A stretch of 64,000 nucleotides of DNA from Burkholderia sp. Ax-1724 (GTDB lineage: Bacteria > Pseudomonadota > Gammaproteobacteria > Burkholderiales > Burkholderiaceae). A program made the position numbers and the translations under genes. Positions 8,913-17,933 of the stretch are shown piece after piece. How positions within the stretch are numbered: position 1 is the first letter of the stretch; each line of letters begins with the position of its first letter. The DNA is taken from NCBI RefSeq assembly GCF_011752995.1, contig NZ_VWWL01000021.1, positions 1-64,000 on the forward strand, written 5' to 3'. The notes under the pieces were generated by a model. That model ran no database searches. It saw only the letters and a program-made list of their open reading frames with translations, and was not told the origin of the DNA.

Positions 8913-9081
8913 GGAGGCGGCGCCGCGTTCATCGCTGCGCTGCCGGCCGCCGGAATCCGCGGGGAACGGATGTGATGGCGTTCAAGCATGGCCGCGCCAA
9001 GCGTGGCGTTTTTCCACGGGGTTTTCGCCGCGAAAACGCAACGCGCCGCGCGATGGTCCAAGCCCGGATTCGCAGTACCGC

Positions 9082-9171
9082 ATGACCTCGATCTTCCTTG
9101 CCGCGCGCGCCCTTGCAGGCAGCCGCCCTTTTTCCATTACCGCGAGGCGTTTGCCTTGCATGCCACGATGA
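9082..9171 (+). CDS. Possible 29-residue leader ORF before cobE
   Basis: An ATG at 9082 opens a 29-codon frame (MTSIFLAARALAGSRPFSI...) whose TGA overlaps the chosen cobE start in an ATGA arrangement. It sits between the riboswitch and cobE. It could act in translational coupling, or be chance. No family is recognised and no good ribosome site is seen. Confidence 0.2.
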   Translation: MTSIFLAARALAGSRPFSITARRLPCMPR

Positions 9172-9740
9172 CGCGCGCCTCGCTCGCCAGCGCCGGGCAC
9201 GAGGCCTCTTGCGCTGACGCGAATGCCGAAGCCAAAGCCGATGCCGCTCGACACACCGGACGCCCGGGCAAGACGCTCGGCGTCGGCATCGGCTGTCGCC
9301 TCGGCAGTTCGGCGCAACAGATCGAAGCGGCGGTGCGCGCCGCGCTCGGCTCGCACGCGTGCGTCGCTTCTTTCGAACAGATTCACGCCGTCGCCACGCT
9401 CGACGCCAAAGCCCATGAAGCGGGCCTGCGCGAATTCTGCGCGCGTCATGCGCTGCCGTTGCAGGTGTTCAGCCGCGAGCAGATCGCCGCGGTGCCGGTC
9501 GCCACGCCGTCGCTGGCCGCGCAAACGCATCTCGGCGTCGATGGCGTTTGCGAACCCTGCGCGCTGCTCGCGGCGCAGACCCTGGCGGCTGCGTCAGCCG
9601 CTGCATCGCCCACACAGCCCGCGCGCCTGCTCGTACCCAAGACCGTGCACGACGGCGTTACCGTCGCGATCGCCTCGGCCAGCAGCGACGCCGACACCGC
9701 TCCAACCCAACCCGACACTCCCCAACAGGACCTTCGATGA
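9168..9740 (+). CDS. cobE: CobE / CbiG C-terminal domain protein
   Basis: About 190 residues. The core has the LGVGIGCRLGSS N-terminal signature and the I-x-x-AVRAAL, FEQIHAVATLDAKAHEAGL and LPLQVFSREQIA segments of the CobE/CbiG C-terminal family. Members belong to corrin ring contraction and hydrolysis steps; the exact role of stand-alone CobE is unsettled. The first 35 and last 55 residues are Ala-rich and less typical. The ATG at 9168 was chosen for the family N-terminus; its stop overlaps the cobO start (ATGA). First gene of the rightward cobalamin operon. Confidence 0.75.
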   Translation: MTRASLASAGHEASCADANAEAKADAARHTGRPGKTLGVGIGCRLGSSAQQIEAAVRAALGSHACVASFEQIHAVATLDAKAHEAGLREFCARHALPLQVFSREQIAAVPVATPSLAAQTHLGVDGVCEPCALLAAQTLAAASAAASPTQPARLLVPKTVHDGVTVAIASASSDADTAPTQPDTPQQDLR

Positions 9741-10339
9741 AAACCGATCCCGAATCGCATCAACGCATGACCGAACGCCGCCGCGAGGGCCATGAAAAGA
9801 AACAGGCCGCCGCGACCGTCGAGAAAGGCCTGCTGATCGTCAACACCGGCACCGGCAAGGGCAAGAGCACGGCCGCGTTCGGCATGGCCGTGCGCGTGCT
9901 CGGCCACGGCATGCGCCTTGGCGTCGTGCAGTTCATCAAGGGCGCGCTGCATACCTCGGAGCGCGACTTTCTCGGCGCGATCGCACACTGCGATTTCGTC
10001 ACGATGGGCGACGGCTACACCTGGAACACCCAGAACCGCGACGCCGACATCGCCACCGCGCGCAAGGGCTGGGACGAGGCGCGCCGGATGATCGAAAGCG
10101 GCGACTATCAGATGGTGATCCTCGACGAACTGAACACCGTGCTCAAGTACGAATACCTGCCGCTCGACGAAGTGCTGTCGGTCATCAACGCGCGCGCGCC
10201 GATGCTGCACGTCGTCGTGACCGGCCGCCATGCGCCGGACGCGCTGATCGAAGCCGCCGATCTCGTCACCGAAATGCGCGCGATCAAGCATCCGTATCGC
10301 GAGCAGGGCGTGAAGGCGCAGCGCGGCGTGGAGTTCTGA
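9737..10339 (+). CDS. cobO: Corrinoid adenosyltransferase CobO
   Basis: A 200-residue CobO/BtuR-family ATP:co(I)rrinoid adenosyltransferase that attaches the upper 5'-deoxyadenosyl ligand to cobalt. Visible are the P-loop NTGTGKGKSTAAFG near residues 34-47, the VQFIKGA strand, DFVTMGDGYTWNTQN, and VILDELNTVLKYEYL. Length matches the family. Its start overlaps the cobE stop and cobB begins 3 bp after its stop, so it sits inside the riboswitch-led operon. Confidence 0.95.
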   Translation: MKTDPESHQRMTERRREGHEKKQAAATVEKGLLIVNTGTGKGKSTAAFGMAVRVLGHGMRLGVVQFIKGALHTSERDFLGAIAHCDFVTMGDGYTWNTQNRDADIATARKGWDEARRMIESGDYQMVILDELNTVLKYEYLPLDEVLSVINARAPMLHVVVTGRHAPDALIEAADLVTEMRAIKHPYREQGVKAQRGVEF

Positions 10340-10342
10340 GCG

Positions 10343-11668
10343 ATGCCGTCAGCGCCCGAAGCGACGCGCCGCCCGGCCTGTCCCGCGCTCTTTATCAGCG
10401 CGCCCGCCTCGGGCCAGGGCAAGACCACGATCACGGCGGGGCTCGCGCGCCTGCACCGGCGGCTCGGACGGCGCGTGCGCGTGTTCAAGACCGGCCCGGA
10501 CTTTCTCGACCCGATGATCCTCGCGCGCGCGAGCGGCGCGCCGGTGCTGTCGCTCGATCTGTGGATGGTCGGTGAAACCGCGTGCCGCAACCTGCTCGCG
10601 CAAGCGGCGGCCGAGGCCGATCTGATCCTGATCGAAGGCGTGATGGGCCTGTTCGACGGCACGCCGAGCAGCGCCGATCTCGCCGCGACGTTCGGCGTGC
10701 CGGTGCTCGCGGTGATCTCCGCGCAGGCGATGGCGCAGACCTTCGGCGCGCTCGCGTTCGGGCTCGCGCGCTTTCGGCCCGAACTGCCGTTTCATGGCGT
10801 GCTCGCGAATCGCGTCGGCTCGGCGCGCCACGCGCAGATGCTGCAGGAAGCGCTGCCGCCCGAATTGCACTGGTGCGGGCACATCGCCGCGAGCGACGAA
10901 ATCACGCTGCCCGACCGGCACCTTGGCCTGCACCAGGCAAACGAAATCGACGACCTCGACGCGCGCCTCGAGCGCGCGGCCGATACGCTCGCGGCGACCG
11001 CGCTCGCCGAATTGCCGCCGGCCGTCGACTTCGGTACGCCCGCGCCCGACGTCCTGCCGCGCCTGCTCGAAGGCAAGCGGATCGCGATAGCGCGCGACGC
11101 CGCGTTCTCGTTCATCTATCCGGCCAACGTCGCGCTGCTCGAAGCGCTCGGCGCACAAGTGCACGACTTCTCGCCGCTCGCCGACGAAGCCCTGCCCGAC
11201 GACATCGACGCGCTCTATCTGCCGGGCGGCTATCCCGAGCTGCACGCGGCGACGCTGGCCGGCAACGCGCGCAGCGCCGCGTCGATCCGCGCGCACGTCG
11301 CGGCGGGCAAGCCCGTGGTCGCCGAATGCGGCGGCATGCTCTATCTGCTCGACCGGCTGACCGACGCGCACGGCACGAGCACGCCCATGCTCGGCCTCGT
11401 GCCCGGTCACGCGACGCTGCAAAAGCGCTTCGCCGCGCTCGGCATGCAGCAGATCGACAGCCTGCACGGCCCGCTGACCGGCCACACGTTCCACTACTCG
11501 AAGCTCAGCACGCCGCTCGCGCCGCTGCGCTTCGCCACACGCGCGCACAGCGACGCCGCCGGCGAGGCGGTTTATCGCGTGGGCCCGATTGTGGCAACCT
11601 ATATGCACGCCTACTGGCCTTCCAACCCGGCCTTCACGGCCGCCCTGTTCCATGGCGCAGCCTTTTGA
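10343..11668 (+). CDS. cobB: Cobyrinate a,c-diamide synthase CobB
   Basis: A 441-residue ATP-dependent amidotransferase that amidates the a and c side chains of (hydrogeno)byrinate, giving the substrate of CobN. The N-terminal half is a DTBS-like ATPase with SAPASGQGKTT and TGPDFLDPM. The C-terminal half is a class I glutamine amidotransferase with LPGGYPELHA and the nucleophile-containing PVVAECGGMLYLLD. Full length. Follows cobO by 3 bp and overlaps bluB by 17 bp. Confidence 0.94.
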   Translation: MPSAPEATRRPACPALFISAPASGQGKTTITAGLARLHRRLGRRVRVFKTGPDFLDPMILARASGAPVLSLDLWMVGETACRNLLAQAAAEADLILIEGVMGLFDGTPSSADLAATFGVPVLAVISAQAMAQTFGALAFGLARFRPELPFHGVLANRVGSARHAQMLQEALPPELHWCGHIAASDEITLPDRHLGLHQANEIDDLDARLERAADTLAATALAELPPAVDFGTPAPDVLPRLLEGKRIAIARDAAFSFIYPANVALLEALGAQVHDFSPLADEALPDDIDALYLPGGYPELHAATLAGNARSAASIRAHVAAGKPVVAECGGMLYLLDRLTDAHGTSTPMLGLVPGHATLQKRFAALGMQQIDSLHGPLTGHTFHYSKLSTPLAPLRFATRAHSDAAGEAVYRVGPIVATYMHAYWPSNPAFTAALFHGAAF

Positions 11669-12314
11669 CGATTCCGAGCGCGACGCGGTATATCGCGCGA
11701 TTTACGAACGCCGCGACATGCGCCACTTCGTGGCCGATCCGGTCGATCCCGCTGTGCTGCGGCGTCTGCTCGACGCCGCGCATCACGCGCCGAGCGTCGG
11801 CTTCATGCAGCCGTGGCGCATCGCGCGCATTACCGATTCAACCCTGCGCACGGCCCTGCACGACATCGTCGAGCGCGAACGGCTCGCCACCGCCGACGCG
11901 CTCGGCAAGCGCCGCGACGAGTTCATGAAGCTCAAGGTGGAGGGCATGCTCGAATGCGCGGAACTGCTCGTGATCGCGCTGATGGACGGGCGCGAGCGGC
12001 ACGTGTTCGGACGCCGCACGCTGCCGGAGATGGACCTTGCCTCGGTTGCGTGCGCGATCCAGAACATGTGGCTCGCCGCGCGCGCGGAAGGGCTCGGGCT
12101 CGGCTGGGTGTCGCTGTTCGACGTCGAGGCGGTGCGCGAGCTGCTGCGCATGCCCGCGGGCGCGCGGCCGGTCGCGATTCTGTGCCTCGGCCACGTCGAC
12201 CGGTTTTACAGCGAGCCGATGCTCGAAACCGAGCGCTGGGCGAGCCGTCTGCCGCTTGCCGATTGCGTGTTCGAAAACTGCTGGCCGCAGAGTGATGTTG
12301 TGGAGCGCGAGTAA
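11652..12314 (+). CDS. bluB: 5,6-dimethylbenzimidazole synthase BluB
   Basis: A 220-residue nitroreductase-fold protein of the BluB family, which fragments reduced FMN with O2 to make 5,6-dimethylbenzimidazole, the lower ligand of B12. Family features: YERRDMRHF near the N-terminus, HHAPSVGFMQPWRI, LAARAEGLGLGWVSLFD and PVAILCLGHVD. The start at 11652 overlaps the end of cobB. Its presence indicates that the organism makes its own lower ligand aerobically. A GC-rich hairpin follows the stop. Confidence 0.93.
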   Translation: MAQPFDDSERDAVYRAIYERRDMRHFVADPVDPAVLRRLLDAAHHAPSVGFMQPWRIARITDSTLRTALHDIVERERLATADALGKRRDEFMKLKVEGMLECAELLVIALMDGRERHVFGRRTLPEMDLASVACAIQNMWLAARAEGLGLGWVSLFDVEAVRELLRMPAGARPVAILCLGHVDRFYSEPMLETERWASRLPLADCVFENCWPQSDVVERE

Positions 12315-12326
12315 GGCGCGCACAAG

Positions 12327-12343
12327 GCCGGGGCGGCCCCGGC
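12327..12343 (+). terminator. Hairpin after bluB
   Basis: GCCGGGG (12327-12333) pairs with CCCCGGC (12337-12343) around a 3-nt loop, 12 nt after the bluB stop. A short T-containing stretch follows, but there is no clean T run, so it is a weak terminator candidate for the cobalamin operon. The DNA on to 12487 is C-rich low-complexity sequence without a gene. Confidence 0.4.
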
Positions 12344-12487
12344 TTGCCGCTTTAGCCGGGTCTGGATGAACCAGGTTTGGGCCTCGTTTCGACTTCGTCC
12401 CAACCCGGCCCAAGCCCAGGCTCAGCCCCGTCAGCCCCAACCCAACAGCGCCGTTAGCCCAAAGCCTATCCCTGCCTTAGCGTTGCC

Positions 12488-13105
12488 TCAACGCTGCAAC
12501 GGCTGCAACGGCTTCATCGACTCCACACTCGCCGCGCCGCTCGTCTTGTCGATGCTCAGCTTCACGCGCCAGTCGGCCGGTTCGTCGAACGGCAGCTTCG
12601 CGAGCGCCGTTTTCGCGAGCAGCGGCAGCGCATGCAGCGGGTCCGCATTGCGATCGACGAACACCGCGCTGACCTTGTAGCGCTCCTCGCCATTCGCGTA
12701 GTCGAAGAAGCGCAGCGTCAGCGTATGGCGGTACGCGCGCCCGAACATCAGCGCACCGAGCCCGCCGCCCGAGTCGCCGCAGTCGGCCGGCTCGCAATCC
12801 TTGCCGCCGATGCCGACCGACGCGAGGCGCGTGCTGTACGCCATCGACACACGGTAATGCGCCTGCTTGCCGTCGCTATCGACGAAACCGTGTTTCGCCA
12901 GCTCGTCGCGCACCAGCTTCTCCGCCTGCGGATGATCGGTGCTGCCTTCCTGCGGCTGCGTGCGCGCCATCGCATAGGTCGGCTCGCCTTGCAGCGCGGC
13001 GGCGGCAGGGTCGGGCCGCGCGACGTGCACGTCGGCGCTCGGGCCCGCGCAGCCGGTCAGGCTCGCCGCGGCCAGTGCCGCGCAAAGATAGAAGACTTTT
13101 GCCAT
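12488..13105 (-). CDS. DUF4136-type lipoprotein
   Basis: A 205-residue predicted outer-membrane or periplasmic lipoprotein. A short signal peptide (FYLCAALAAASLTGC) ends in a lipobox L-T-G-C with the cysteine at residue 19. The rest matches the general layout of DUF4136 proteins: YxVSMAYSTR, GGLGALMFGRAYRHTLTLRFFDYANGEERYKVSAV and a C-terminal KLPFDEPADWRVKL. Function is unknown. It is the last gene of the regulator/FecR/CHASE2-kinase operon, 87 bp after the kinase stop, and may be an envelope component sensed or controlled by that system. Confidence 0.75.
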   Translation of the reverse strand: MAKVFYLCAALAAASLTGCAGPSADVHVARPDPAAAALQGEPTYAMARTQPQEGSTDHPQAEKLVRDELAKHGFVDSDGKQAHYRVSMAYSTRLASVGIGGKDCEPADCGDSGGGLGALMFGRAYRHTLTLRFFDYANGEERYKVSAVFVDRNADPLHALPLLAKTALAKLPFDEPADWRVKLSIDKTSGAASVESMKPLQPLQR

Positions 13106-13192
13106 TTCCTCGTTTCTCTTGGATGGATCGCTCTCGGGTCAATCGGATAGGACACGCGCGCGGCGCGATCGGTTCGGCCGCTTACGCGTCGG

Positions 13193-15667
13193 TTAGGCGT
13201 CGTCGAGCGCGGGCAGCCAGATCGTGAAAGCGGTGCCCTCGCCCGTGGCGCTGACGACCTCGACACCGCCGCCGTGACGGGTCACGACGGTCTTCACGAA
13301 CACCATGCCCAGTCCCGCGCCGCCCACTTCCGGCCGCTCCGCCTCGTGAAAGCGCCGGAAGCGCTCGAACAGCCCGGCCTGCTGCTCCTTCGGAATGCCG
13401 TAGCCCTGATCGCGGATCGTGCACGACACGCGCCGCGCCGTGCCGCCCGGGTGCGGCCCCGCCGGCAGGCTCGCGAAGCTGCAGACGATGCGCGTGTCTG
13501 GCGGACTGTACTTGATCGCGTTGTTCAGAATATTGACAAAAGCACGCGTCATCAGCGAGCGATCGGCGCAAATCCAGTGGCCGTCGCTGTCGGCGTCGCC
13601 CGTCTCGGTGTGCAGCGCGATGCGCTTCGCGTGCGCCTGCGGCCAGACTTCGTCGCTCGCGTCGATCACCAGTTCGGTCAGGCTCTGCGGTTCGAGCACA
13701 TAGGTTTGCGACTCGGCCCGCGCGAGCTGCACGAAGTCGTCGGCGAGCGTCAGCGCGCGCTGCGCATAGCGCTCGATACGTTCGAGCAGGCCGCGCGCGA
13801 GCGCCGGCTCGGTCCGCGCGCGCTCCATCTCGACCAGCGCCAGGATCGACGCCTGCGGCGAGCGCATGTCGTGCGACAGCAGCCGCAGCGCGTCCTCGCG
13901 CTGACGCTCGGCTGCATGCAGCGCCGACACGTCGACGAGACCGGCGATCCAGCCGGTCGTCTCGCCCTGCGCGTTGGTGCAGGTCGCATAGCGCAGCAGA
14001 TGGTCGCGCTCCTTCGCGTCGCGCACTTCGACACCTTGCGCCATCAACGCGGCGAATTCGTCGCGCCTCGGATCGAGCGGCGCCGGCCAGTGCGCATGCG
14101 CGGACAGGTTGCGCTCGGCGTCCGAGGCCGCGCCGCTGTCGATCGTCTTCACGAGCGTCAGGCCGCCGAGCACCGTGTGCATCGGCTGGTCCTCGGGCAT
14201 CGCTGCGCCGAGCCGCGCGAAATGCGCCTTGGCCGCGTGGTTCGCGATCAGCACGATGCCGCGCAGATCGCTCACGAGAATCGGCTCGGGCACGCTGTCG
14301 AGGCTGTCCCACACGAAGCGCTTCATGTCCTGCACGCGCTGCGCGGCCTGCGCCATCAGCGCCATGTGCTGTTCGAGCACATCGCCGCCGAACTCGCGGC
14401 GGCTGCGCGGCGCCTCGGGCAGCAGATGCGGTTCGTCGGCGAGACGCTGCAGTTCGCCGCGCAGATAGGCCATCGTCATTTCGAGGCGGCGCCAGTTCCA
14501 GATCGGATAGACGATCACCACGCCGAGGATCGCCGGCACCGGCGACATCCAGAGCCGACCGCCGTAGAGCAGTCCCGCGCTACCGGCCGCGGCGAGCAGC
14601 ACGAGCGTGCCGGTCAGGAGCAGCGAGCGGCGCGGCGACAGCACGAGAAAGCCGGCGAGCAGCGCGGCGAGCGGCGCGAGCGACGCCGCGAACACGAACC
14701 AGCGCCCGACCGGCTCGATCTCGCGGCCGGTCAGCAGCGTGTCGAGCACGTTCGCGTGAATGTAGACGCCGGGCAGCGGCCCCAGCTCGCCGGACACCGG
14801 CGTCGCGAAGCGATCGTACAGGCCCGAGGCCGTCACGCCGATCACGACGATGCGCCCGCGCAGCTGATCGGCCGGCACCTTGCCGTCGAGCACGTCCGCG
14901 AAACTGAGCTTCGTGTAGTTGCCGGCGTTCGAGCCGAACGGGATCAGGAAACGGCCCTCGCCGCCGTCACTGCCTCGGGCTTTCCCGCGCACGGGCTCGG
15001 CCGAGCGGCGCGGCGGCGGACCGCCGCGCAGATGCAGCTTGCCGCTCTCGACCGCTTCGGCGACGAGCAGCATCAGTTGCGGCCAGCGCGAGCTGTCGTC
15101 GCCCTGGAAGCGCGCGACGCTGCGCACGATGCCGTCGCTATCGACCTCGAAATTGATGTGGCCGATCCCGGCGGCCGCGCGCGCGAGCGGCGCGACCGGC
15201 TCGACGACGACCCGGCGGCCAGTGTCGTCGGGCGACGTGAGCAGCAGGGGCAGATAGGTCGGGCTCAGCGCGACCGCGTGGGCGAGCGCGGCGTCGTCGA
15301 GATTCGGTTCGGTGAACAGCACGTCGTAGACCACCGCGGCCGGTTGCGCCGCCGCGATCCGTTCGAGCAGCTTCGCATGGACGCTGCGCGGCCACGGCCA
15401 GCGGCCGAGCCGCGCGATGCTCGCGTTGTCGATCTCGACCATCACGATGTCGGACAGCAAGGGCTGCGCGCGGGCGCCGAGGAAGCGGTCGTACACGAGT
15501 TGATCGATGCCGCCGCTTAGCCGCCCGAACGAAGTGAGCAGGATCACCACGATGCCGAGGCAGCCGACCGCTACCCACTCGATCAGGAAACGCCGGCCGG
15601 CGCGCCGGCCCAAACGGGCGCGTGGATCGAGGCTCAAGCGCGCGGAGGTCGTGGGAATAGTGGGCAA
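13193..15667 (-). CDS. CHASE2-domain sensor histidine kinase
   Basis: An 824-residue membrane kinase. An N-terminal membrane segment (about residues 28-46) precedes a long extracytoplasmic CHASE2 domain (about 50-310), then a cluster of hydrophobic segments. A PAS-like region (SVPEPILVSDLRGIVLIANHAAKAHF) follows, then the HisKA box LLSHDMRSPQAS with the phospho-acceptor at His599. The ATPase domain shows N-box NNAIKYSPPDT, G1 RDQGYGIPKE and G2 GGAGLGMVFVK. CHASE2 senses unknown external cues. The gene lies in one operon with a LysM-FecR protein and an OmpR-type regulator, its probable partner. Confidence 0.9.
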   Translation of the reverse strand: MPTIPTTSARLSLDPRARLGRRAGRRFLIEWVAVGCLGIVVILLTSFGRLSGGIDQLVYDRFLGARAQPLLSDIVMVEIDNASIARLGRWPWPRSVHAKLLERIAAAQPAAVVYDVLFTEPNLDDAALAHAVALSPTYLPLLLTSPDDTGRRVVVEPVAPLARAAAGIGHINFEVDSDGIVRSVARFQGDDSSRWPQLMLLVAEAVESGKLHLRGGPPPRRSAEPVRGKARGSDGGEGRFLIPFGSNAGNYTKLSFADVLDGKVPADQLRGRIVVIGVTASGLYDRFATPVSGELGPLPGVYIHANVLDTLLTGREIEPVGRWFVFAASLAPLAALLAGFLVLSPRRSLLLTGTLVLLAAAGSAGLLYGGRLWMSPVPAILGVVIVYPIWNWRRLEMTMAYLRGELQRLADEPHLLPEAPRSRREFGGDVLEQHMALMAQAAQRVQDMKRFVWDSLDSVPEPILVSDLRGIVLIANHAAKAHFARLGAAMPEDQPMHTVLGGLTLVKTIDSGAASDAERNLSAHAHWPAPLDPRRDEFAALMAQGVEVRDAKERDHLLRYATCTNAQGETTGWIAGLVDVSALHAAERQREDALRLLSHDMRSPQASILALVEMERARTEPALARGLLERIERYAQRALTLADDFVQLARAESQTYVLEPQSLTELVIDASDEVWPQAHAKRIALHTETGDADSDGHWICADRSLMTRAFVNILNNAIKYSPPDTRIVCSFASLPAGPHPGGTARRVSCTIRDQGYGIPKEQQAGLFERFRRFHEAERPEVGGAGLGMVFVKTVVTRHGGGVEVVSATGEGTAFTIWLPALDDA

Positions 15668-15741
15668 CGAACGATGTAATCCGGGACGGGGGGACGAAGA
15701 GACGGACCGGCCACGGGGCCGGTCCCGAGAATCTACCAGCG

Positions 15742-17160
15742 TCAGCGCGCCAGCGTAAAGGAGCGGACCGAACTGTTCTTTTCGTAGAACCGGCCGTTTT
15801 CGAACTGCTCGGCGACGATCATCCAGTAGTAGTCGCCCGCGGGCAGGTCGCTCACCACCAGCTGGCCGCCGGGCAGATCGGCGCGATCGACGATCGGATG
15901 ACTCAGGTCTTTGGTTTTGGCGAGCACGAAACGGAAGCGCGTCGGCACGTTGCTCTGGCTCACGAACCAGCGGAATTCGTAGTCGTGGCTGCCCGCGCGC
16001 TGCGCGGCCGAGGCATCGAGCCCGAGCTGACGGCGCTCGAACGCATAGACCTTCGGCAGGCCGTCGAGACCGTTGCCGTCGGTCGAGGCGATCCGCACGA
16101 AATACGTGCCGTCGGGCAAAGCGCCGAAATCCGCGTGCGGCGCGCTCACGCGCATGTCGCGCACGAGATCGAGCTGGTCGGCGTCGTGCGAAATCTGCAG
16201 GCGATAGCCGACCGCGTGCTCGGCCGGCGCGAGATCGAACGCGACGGTCTTGCCGTCCTGCACGCGCGCGGGCTGCAGCAGTGCCGGCGCCGGCAACAGC
16301 TCGACCGGACTGCCGACCGCGCCGCCCGCATGCGTGATGTTGCCGAAGCTCGCCTTGACCAGTTGCTCGGACGCCTGCAGCGGCACACCCGGCGCCGGCG
16401 CGGCGCGCCGTCCACCCTGCGCGCCCTGCGCGGCCGGATCGACGCCGACCGCGCCGTCGAGCACCGCGACCGAAGTGGTCTGCGCGCCGCCGTCGTAATC
16501 GACGCGAAAACGCGTGCCGCGCACGCCCGCGACCACCGACGGCGAGCGGATCTGGAAGCGGTCGTCGGGCCGCGTCGCATGCGTCACCTGGCTCTCGACT
16601 TCGCCGCGATGCAAATCGAAAACGCGGTCGCCCGTGCCGGTCAGCACGGTGTGCCGCAATTTCTCGATGTCGAGTTCGCCGTCCTGCGCGACCGTGACGT
16701 ACGAGCCGTCGGGCAGTTCGAGCGTGGCGAAGCCGTTCGTGCCGGTGCGTACGCGATCGCCTTCGGCAAGCGTCGTGCCGGTCTTGAGCGGCAGGTACGG
16801 GCTCGTGCCGAAGGCGTGCTCGACCGGTCCGCTCATCGCGACGACACGCGCCGTGTCCCGATCCTGGCGAAGCTTGTCGGTCGGCAGACGCAGCACGATG
16901 CCGGCCGGCATGCGGCGCGGCGCGGGTACGTGATTAAGGCGGCTCAACAAGGCCCAGTCGGCGGGATCGGCCATATAACGGCCGGCGATGTCGTACAGCG
17001 TGTCGCCCTCGTGGGTCGTGTACGACACGTAAGCAGGCGGCGCCTTGACACCGGCTGGCGCGCCACTCGCGCGCGCCTGCGCGGCGGCGCTCCCGCCGAT
17101 TGCGCTCGTTGCCATCAGGCAGGCCAGCGCGAGCCACGCGGTGGAGCGGCGGCCCGGCAT
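15742..17160 (-). CDS. LysM-FecR domain exported protein
   Basis: A 472-residue protein with a signal peptide (MPGRRSTAWLALACLMATSAIGG) and then a LysM peptidoglycan-binding module (YTTHEGDTLYDIAGRYM ... LSRLNHV). A FecR beta-sandwich follows (GDRVRTGTNGFATLELPDGS ... RSPSVVAGVRGTRFRVDYD). The C-terminal part is fibronectin-like repeats (YRLQISHDADQ, DGTYFVRIASTDGNGLDG). It is probably periplasmic and cell-wall bound, linking envelope state to the adjacent CHASE2 kinase. An in-frame GTG at 17202 overlaps the regulator stop and is an alternative start. Confidence 0.82.
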   Translation of the reverse strand: MPGRRSTAWLALACLMATSAIGGSAAAQARASGAPAGVKAPPAYVSYTTHEGDTLYDIAGRYMADPADWALLSRLNHVPAPRRMPAGIVLRLPTDKLRQDRDTARVVAMSGPVEHAFGTSPYLPLKTGTTLAEGDRVRTGTNGFATLELPDGSYVTVAQDGELDIEKLRHTVLTGTGDRVFDLHRGEVESQVTHATRPDDRFQIRSPSVVAGVRGTRFRVDYDGGAQTTSVAVLDGAVGVDPAAQGAQGGRRAAPAPGVPLQASEQLVKASFGNITHAGGAVGSPVELLPAPALLQPARVQDGKTVAFDLAPAEHAVGYRLQISHDADQLDLVRDMRVSAPHADFGALPDGTYFVRIASTDGNGLDGLPKVYAFERRQLGLDASAAQRAGSHDYEFRWFVSQSNVPTRFRFVLAKTKDLSHPIVDRADLPGGQLVVSDLPAGDYYWMIVAEQFENGRFYEKNSSVRSFTLAR

Positions 17161-17198
17161 GGCAGCGCGGGTGCGCGCTGCCGTATCCACGAAAACCG

Positions 17199-17933
17199 TC
17201 ACGCCTCCCCCGCTTCGGAACGTTCCGCGGCGGCCGGCGGCGCATCGGTTTCGATCCGCTCGAGGCGATAGCCGTAGCCGTAGATCGGCGTCAGACGGTA
17301 GCCCTGCTCCGGGCGCAAACCGAGCTTGCTGCGCAGCATCGAGACGTGGGTGTCCATCGTGCGCGACGGGATGTCGGTGGCCTGCTTCCAGATCACGTCG
17401 AGAATATGCGCGCGCGACAGCGGCCTGCTCAGGTGCTGGAACAGCAGCAGCGCAAGCTCGAACTCTTTCTGCGTGACGGCGACCGGCGTGCCGCGCACGA
17501 CGACGTGCTTGGCGCCGAGGTCGAACTCGAAGTCGCCGAAGACTTCCTTGCTCGCCGGGGGCTTCAGATAGTAGGCGCGGCGCAGCAGCGAACCGACGCG
17601 CGCAAGCAGTACCGCGGCGGAGACGGGCTTGACGAGATAGTCGTCCGCGCCGGTATTCAGGATCGAGGTGATGTCGGTTTCGCGGCCCCGGCTCGTCATG
17701 AACAGAACCGGCAGGCGCTCGGAGAGGCTTTCGCGCACCCAGCGCAGCACCTCTTCGCCGGACATGTCGGGAACGTTCCAGTCGAGCACGAGCAGATCGA
17801 ACGTCTGACGCCGCAGCTGGCGCACCAGTTCTCTGCCCGCACCAAAGGCGTGGCAGACATGCCCCGCCGCCGACAGCGTTTGACAAACAAGATCGGCCTG
17901 GGCCGAATCATCATCGAGGACTGCAATTCTCAT
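17199..17933 (-). CDS. OmpR-family response regulator
   Basis: A 244-residue two-component regulator. The receiver domain begins MRIAVLDDDSAQ, with the phospho-acceptor Asp in LLVLDWNVPDMSG, the conserved Thr/Ser in LFMTSRG and Lys in DYLVKPVS. The C-terminal winged helix is of the Trans_reg_C type (VTQKEFELALLLFQHLSRPLSR ... GYGYRLERI). It is the first gene of the operon with the FecR protein, CHASE2 kinase and lipoprotein, and is very likely the kinase's partner. ATG 17933 is preferred to an upstream TTG. Confidence 0.9.
   Translation of the reverse strand: MRIAVLDDDSAQADLVCQTLSAAGHVCHAFGAGRELVRQLRRQTFDLLVLDWNVPDMSGEEVLRWVRESLSERLPVLFMTSRGRETDITSILNTGADDYLVKPVSAAVLLARVGSLLRRAYYLKPPASKEVFGDFEFDLGAKHVVVRGTPVAVTQKEFELALLLFQHLSRPLSRAHILDVIWKQATDIPSRTMDTHVSMLRSKLGLRPEQGYRLTPIYGYGYRLERIETDAPPAAAERSEAGEA

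Noticed and set aside
12395..12480. C-rich repeated CCCAACCC/CAGCCCC words after bluB
   Set aside because: Low-complexity spacer with no regular unit length or CRISPR-like spacing.
13274..15520. Long plus-strand frame opposite the CHASE2 kinase
   Set aside because: It is antisense to a gene with clear kinase motifs; its Arg/His/Ala-rich translation has no domain and reflects high GC at third positions.
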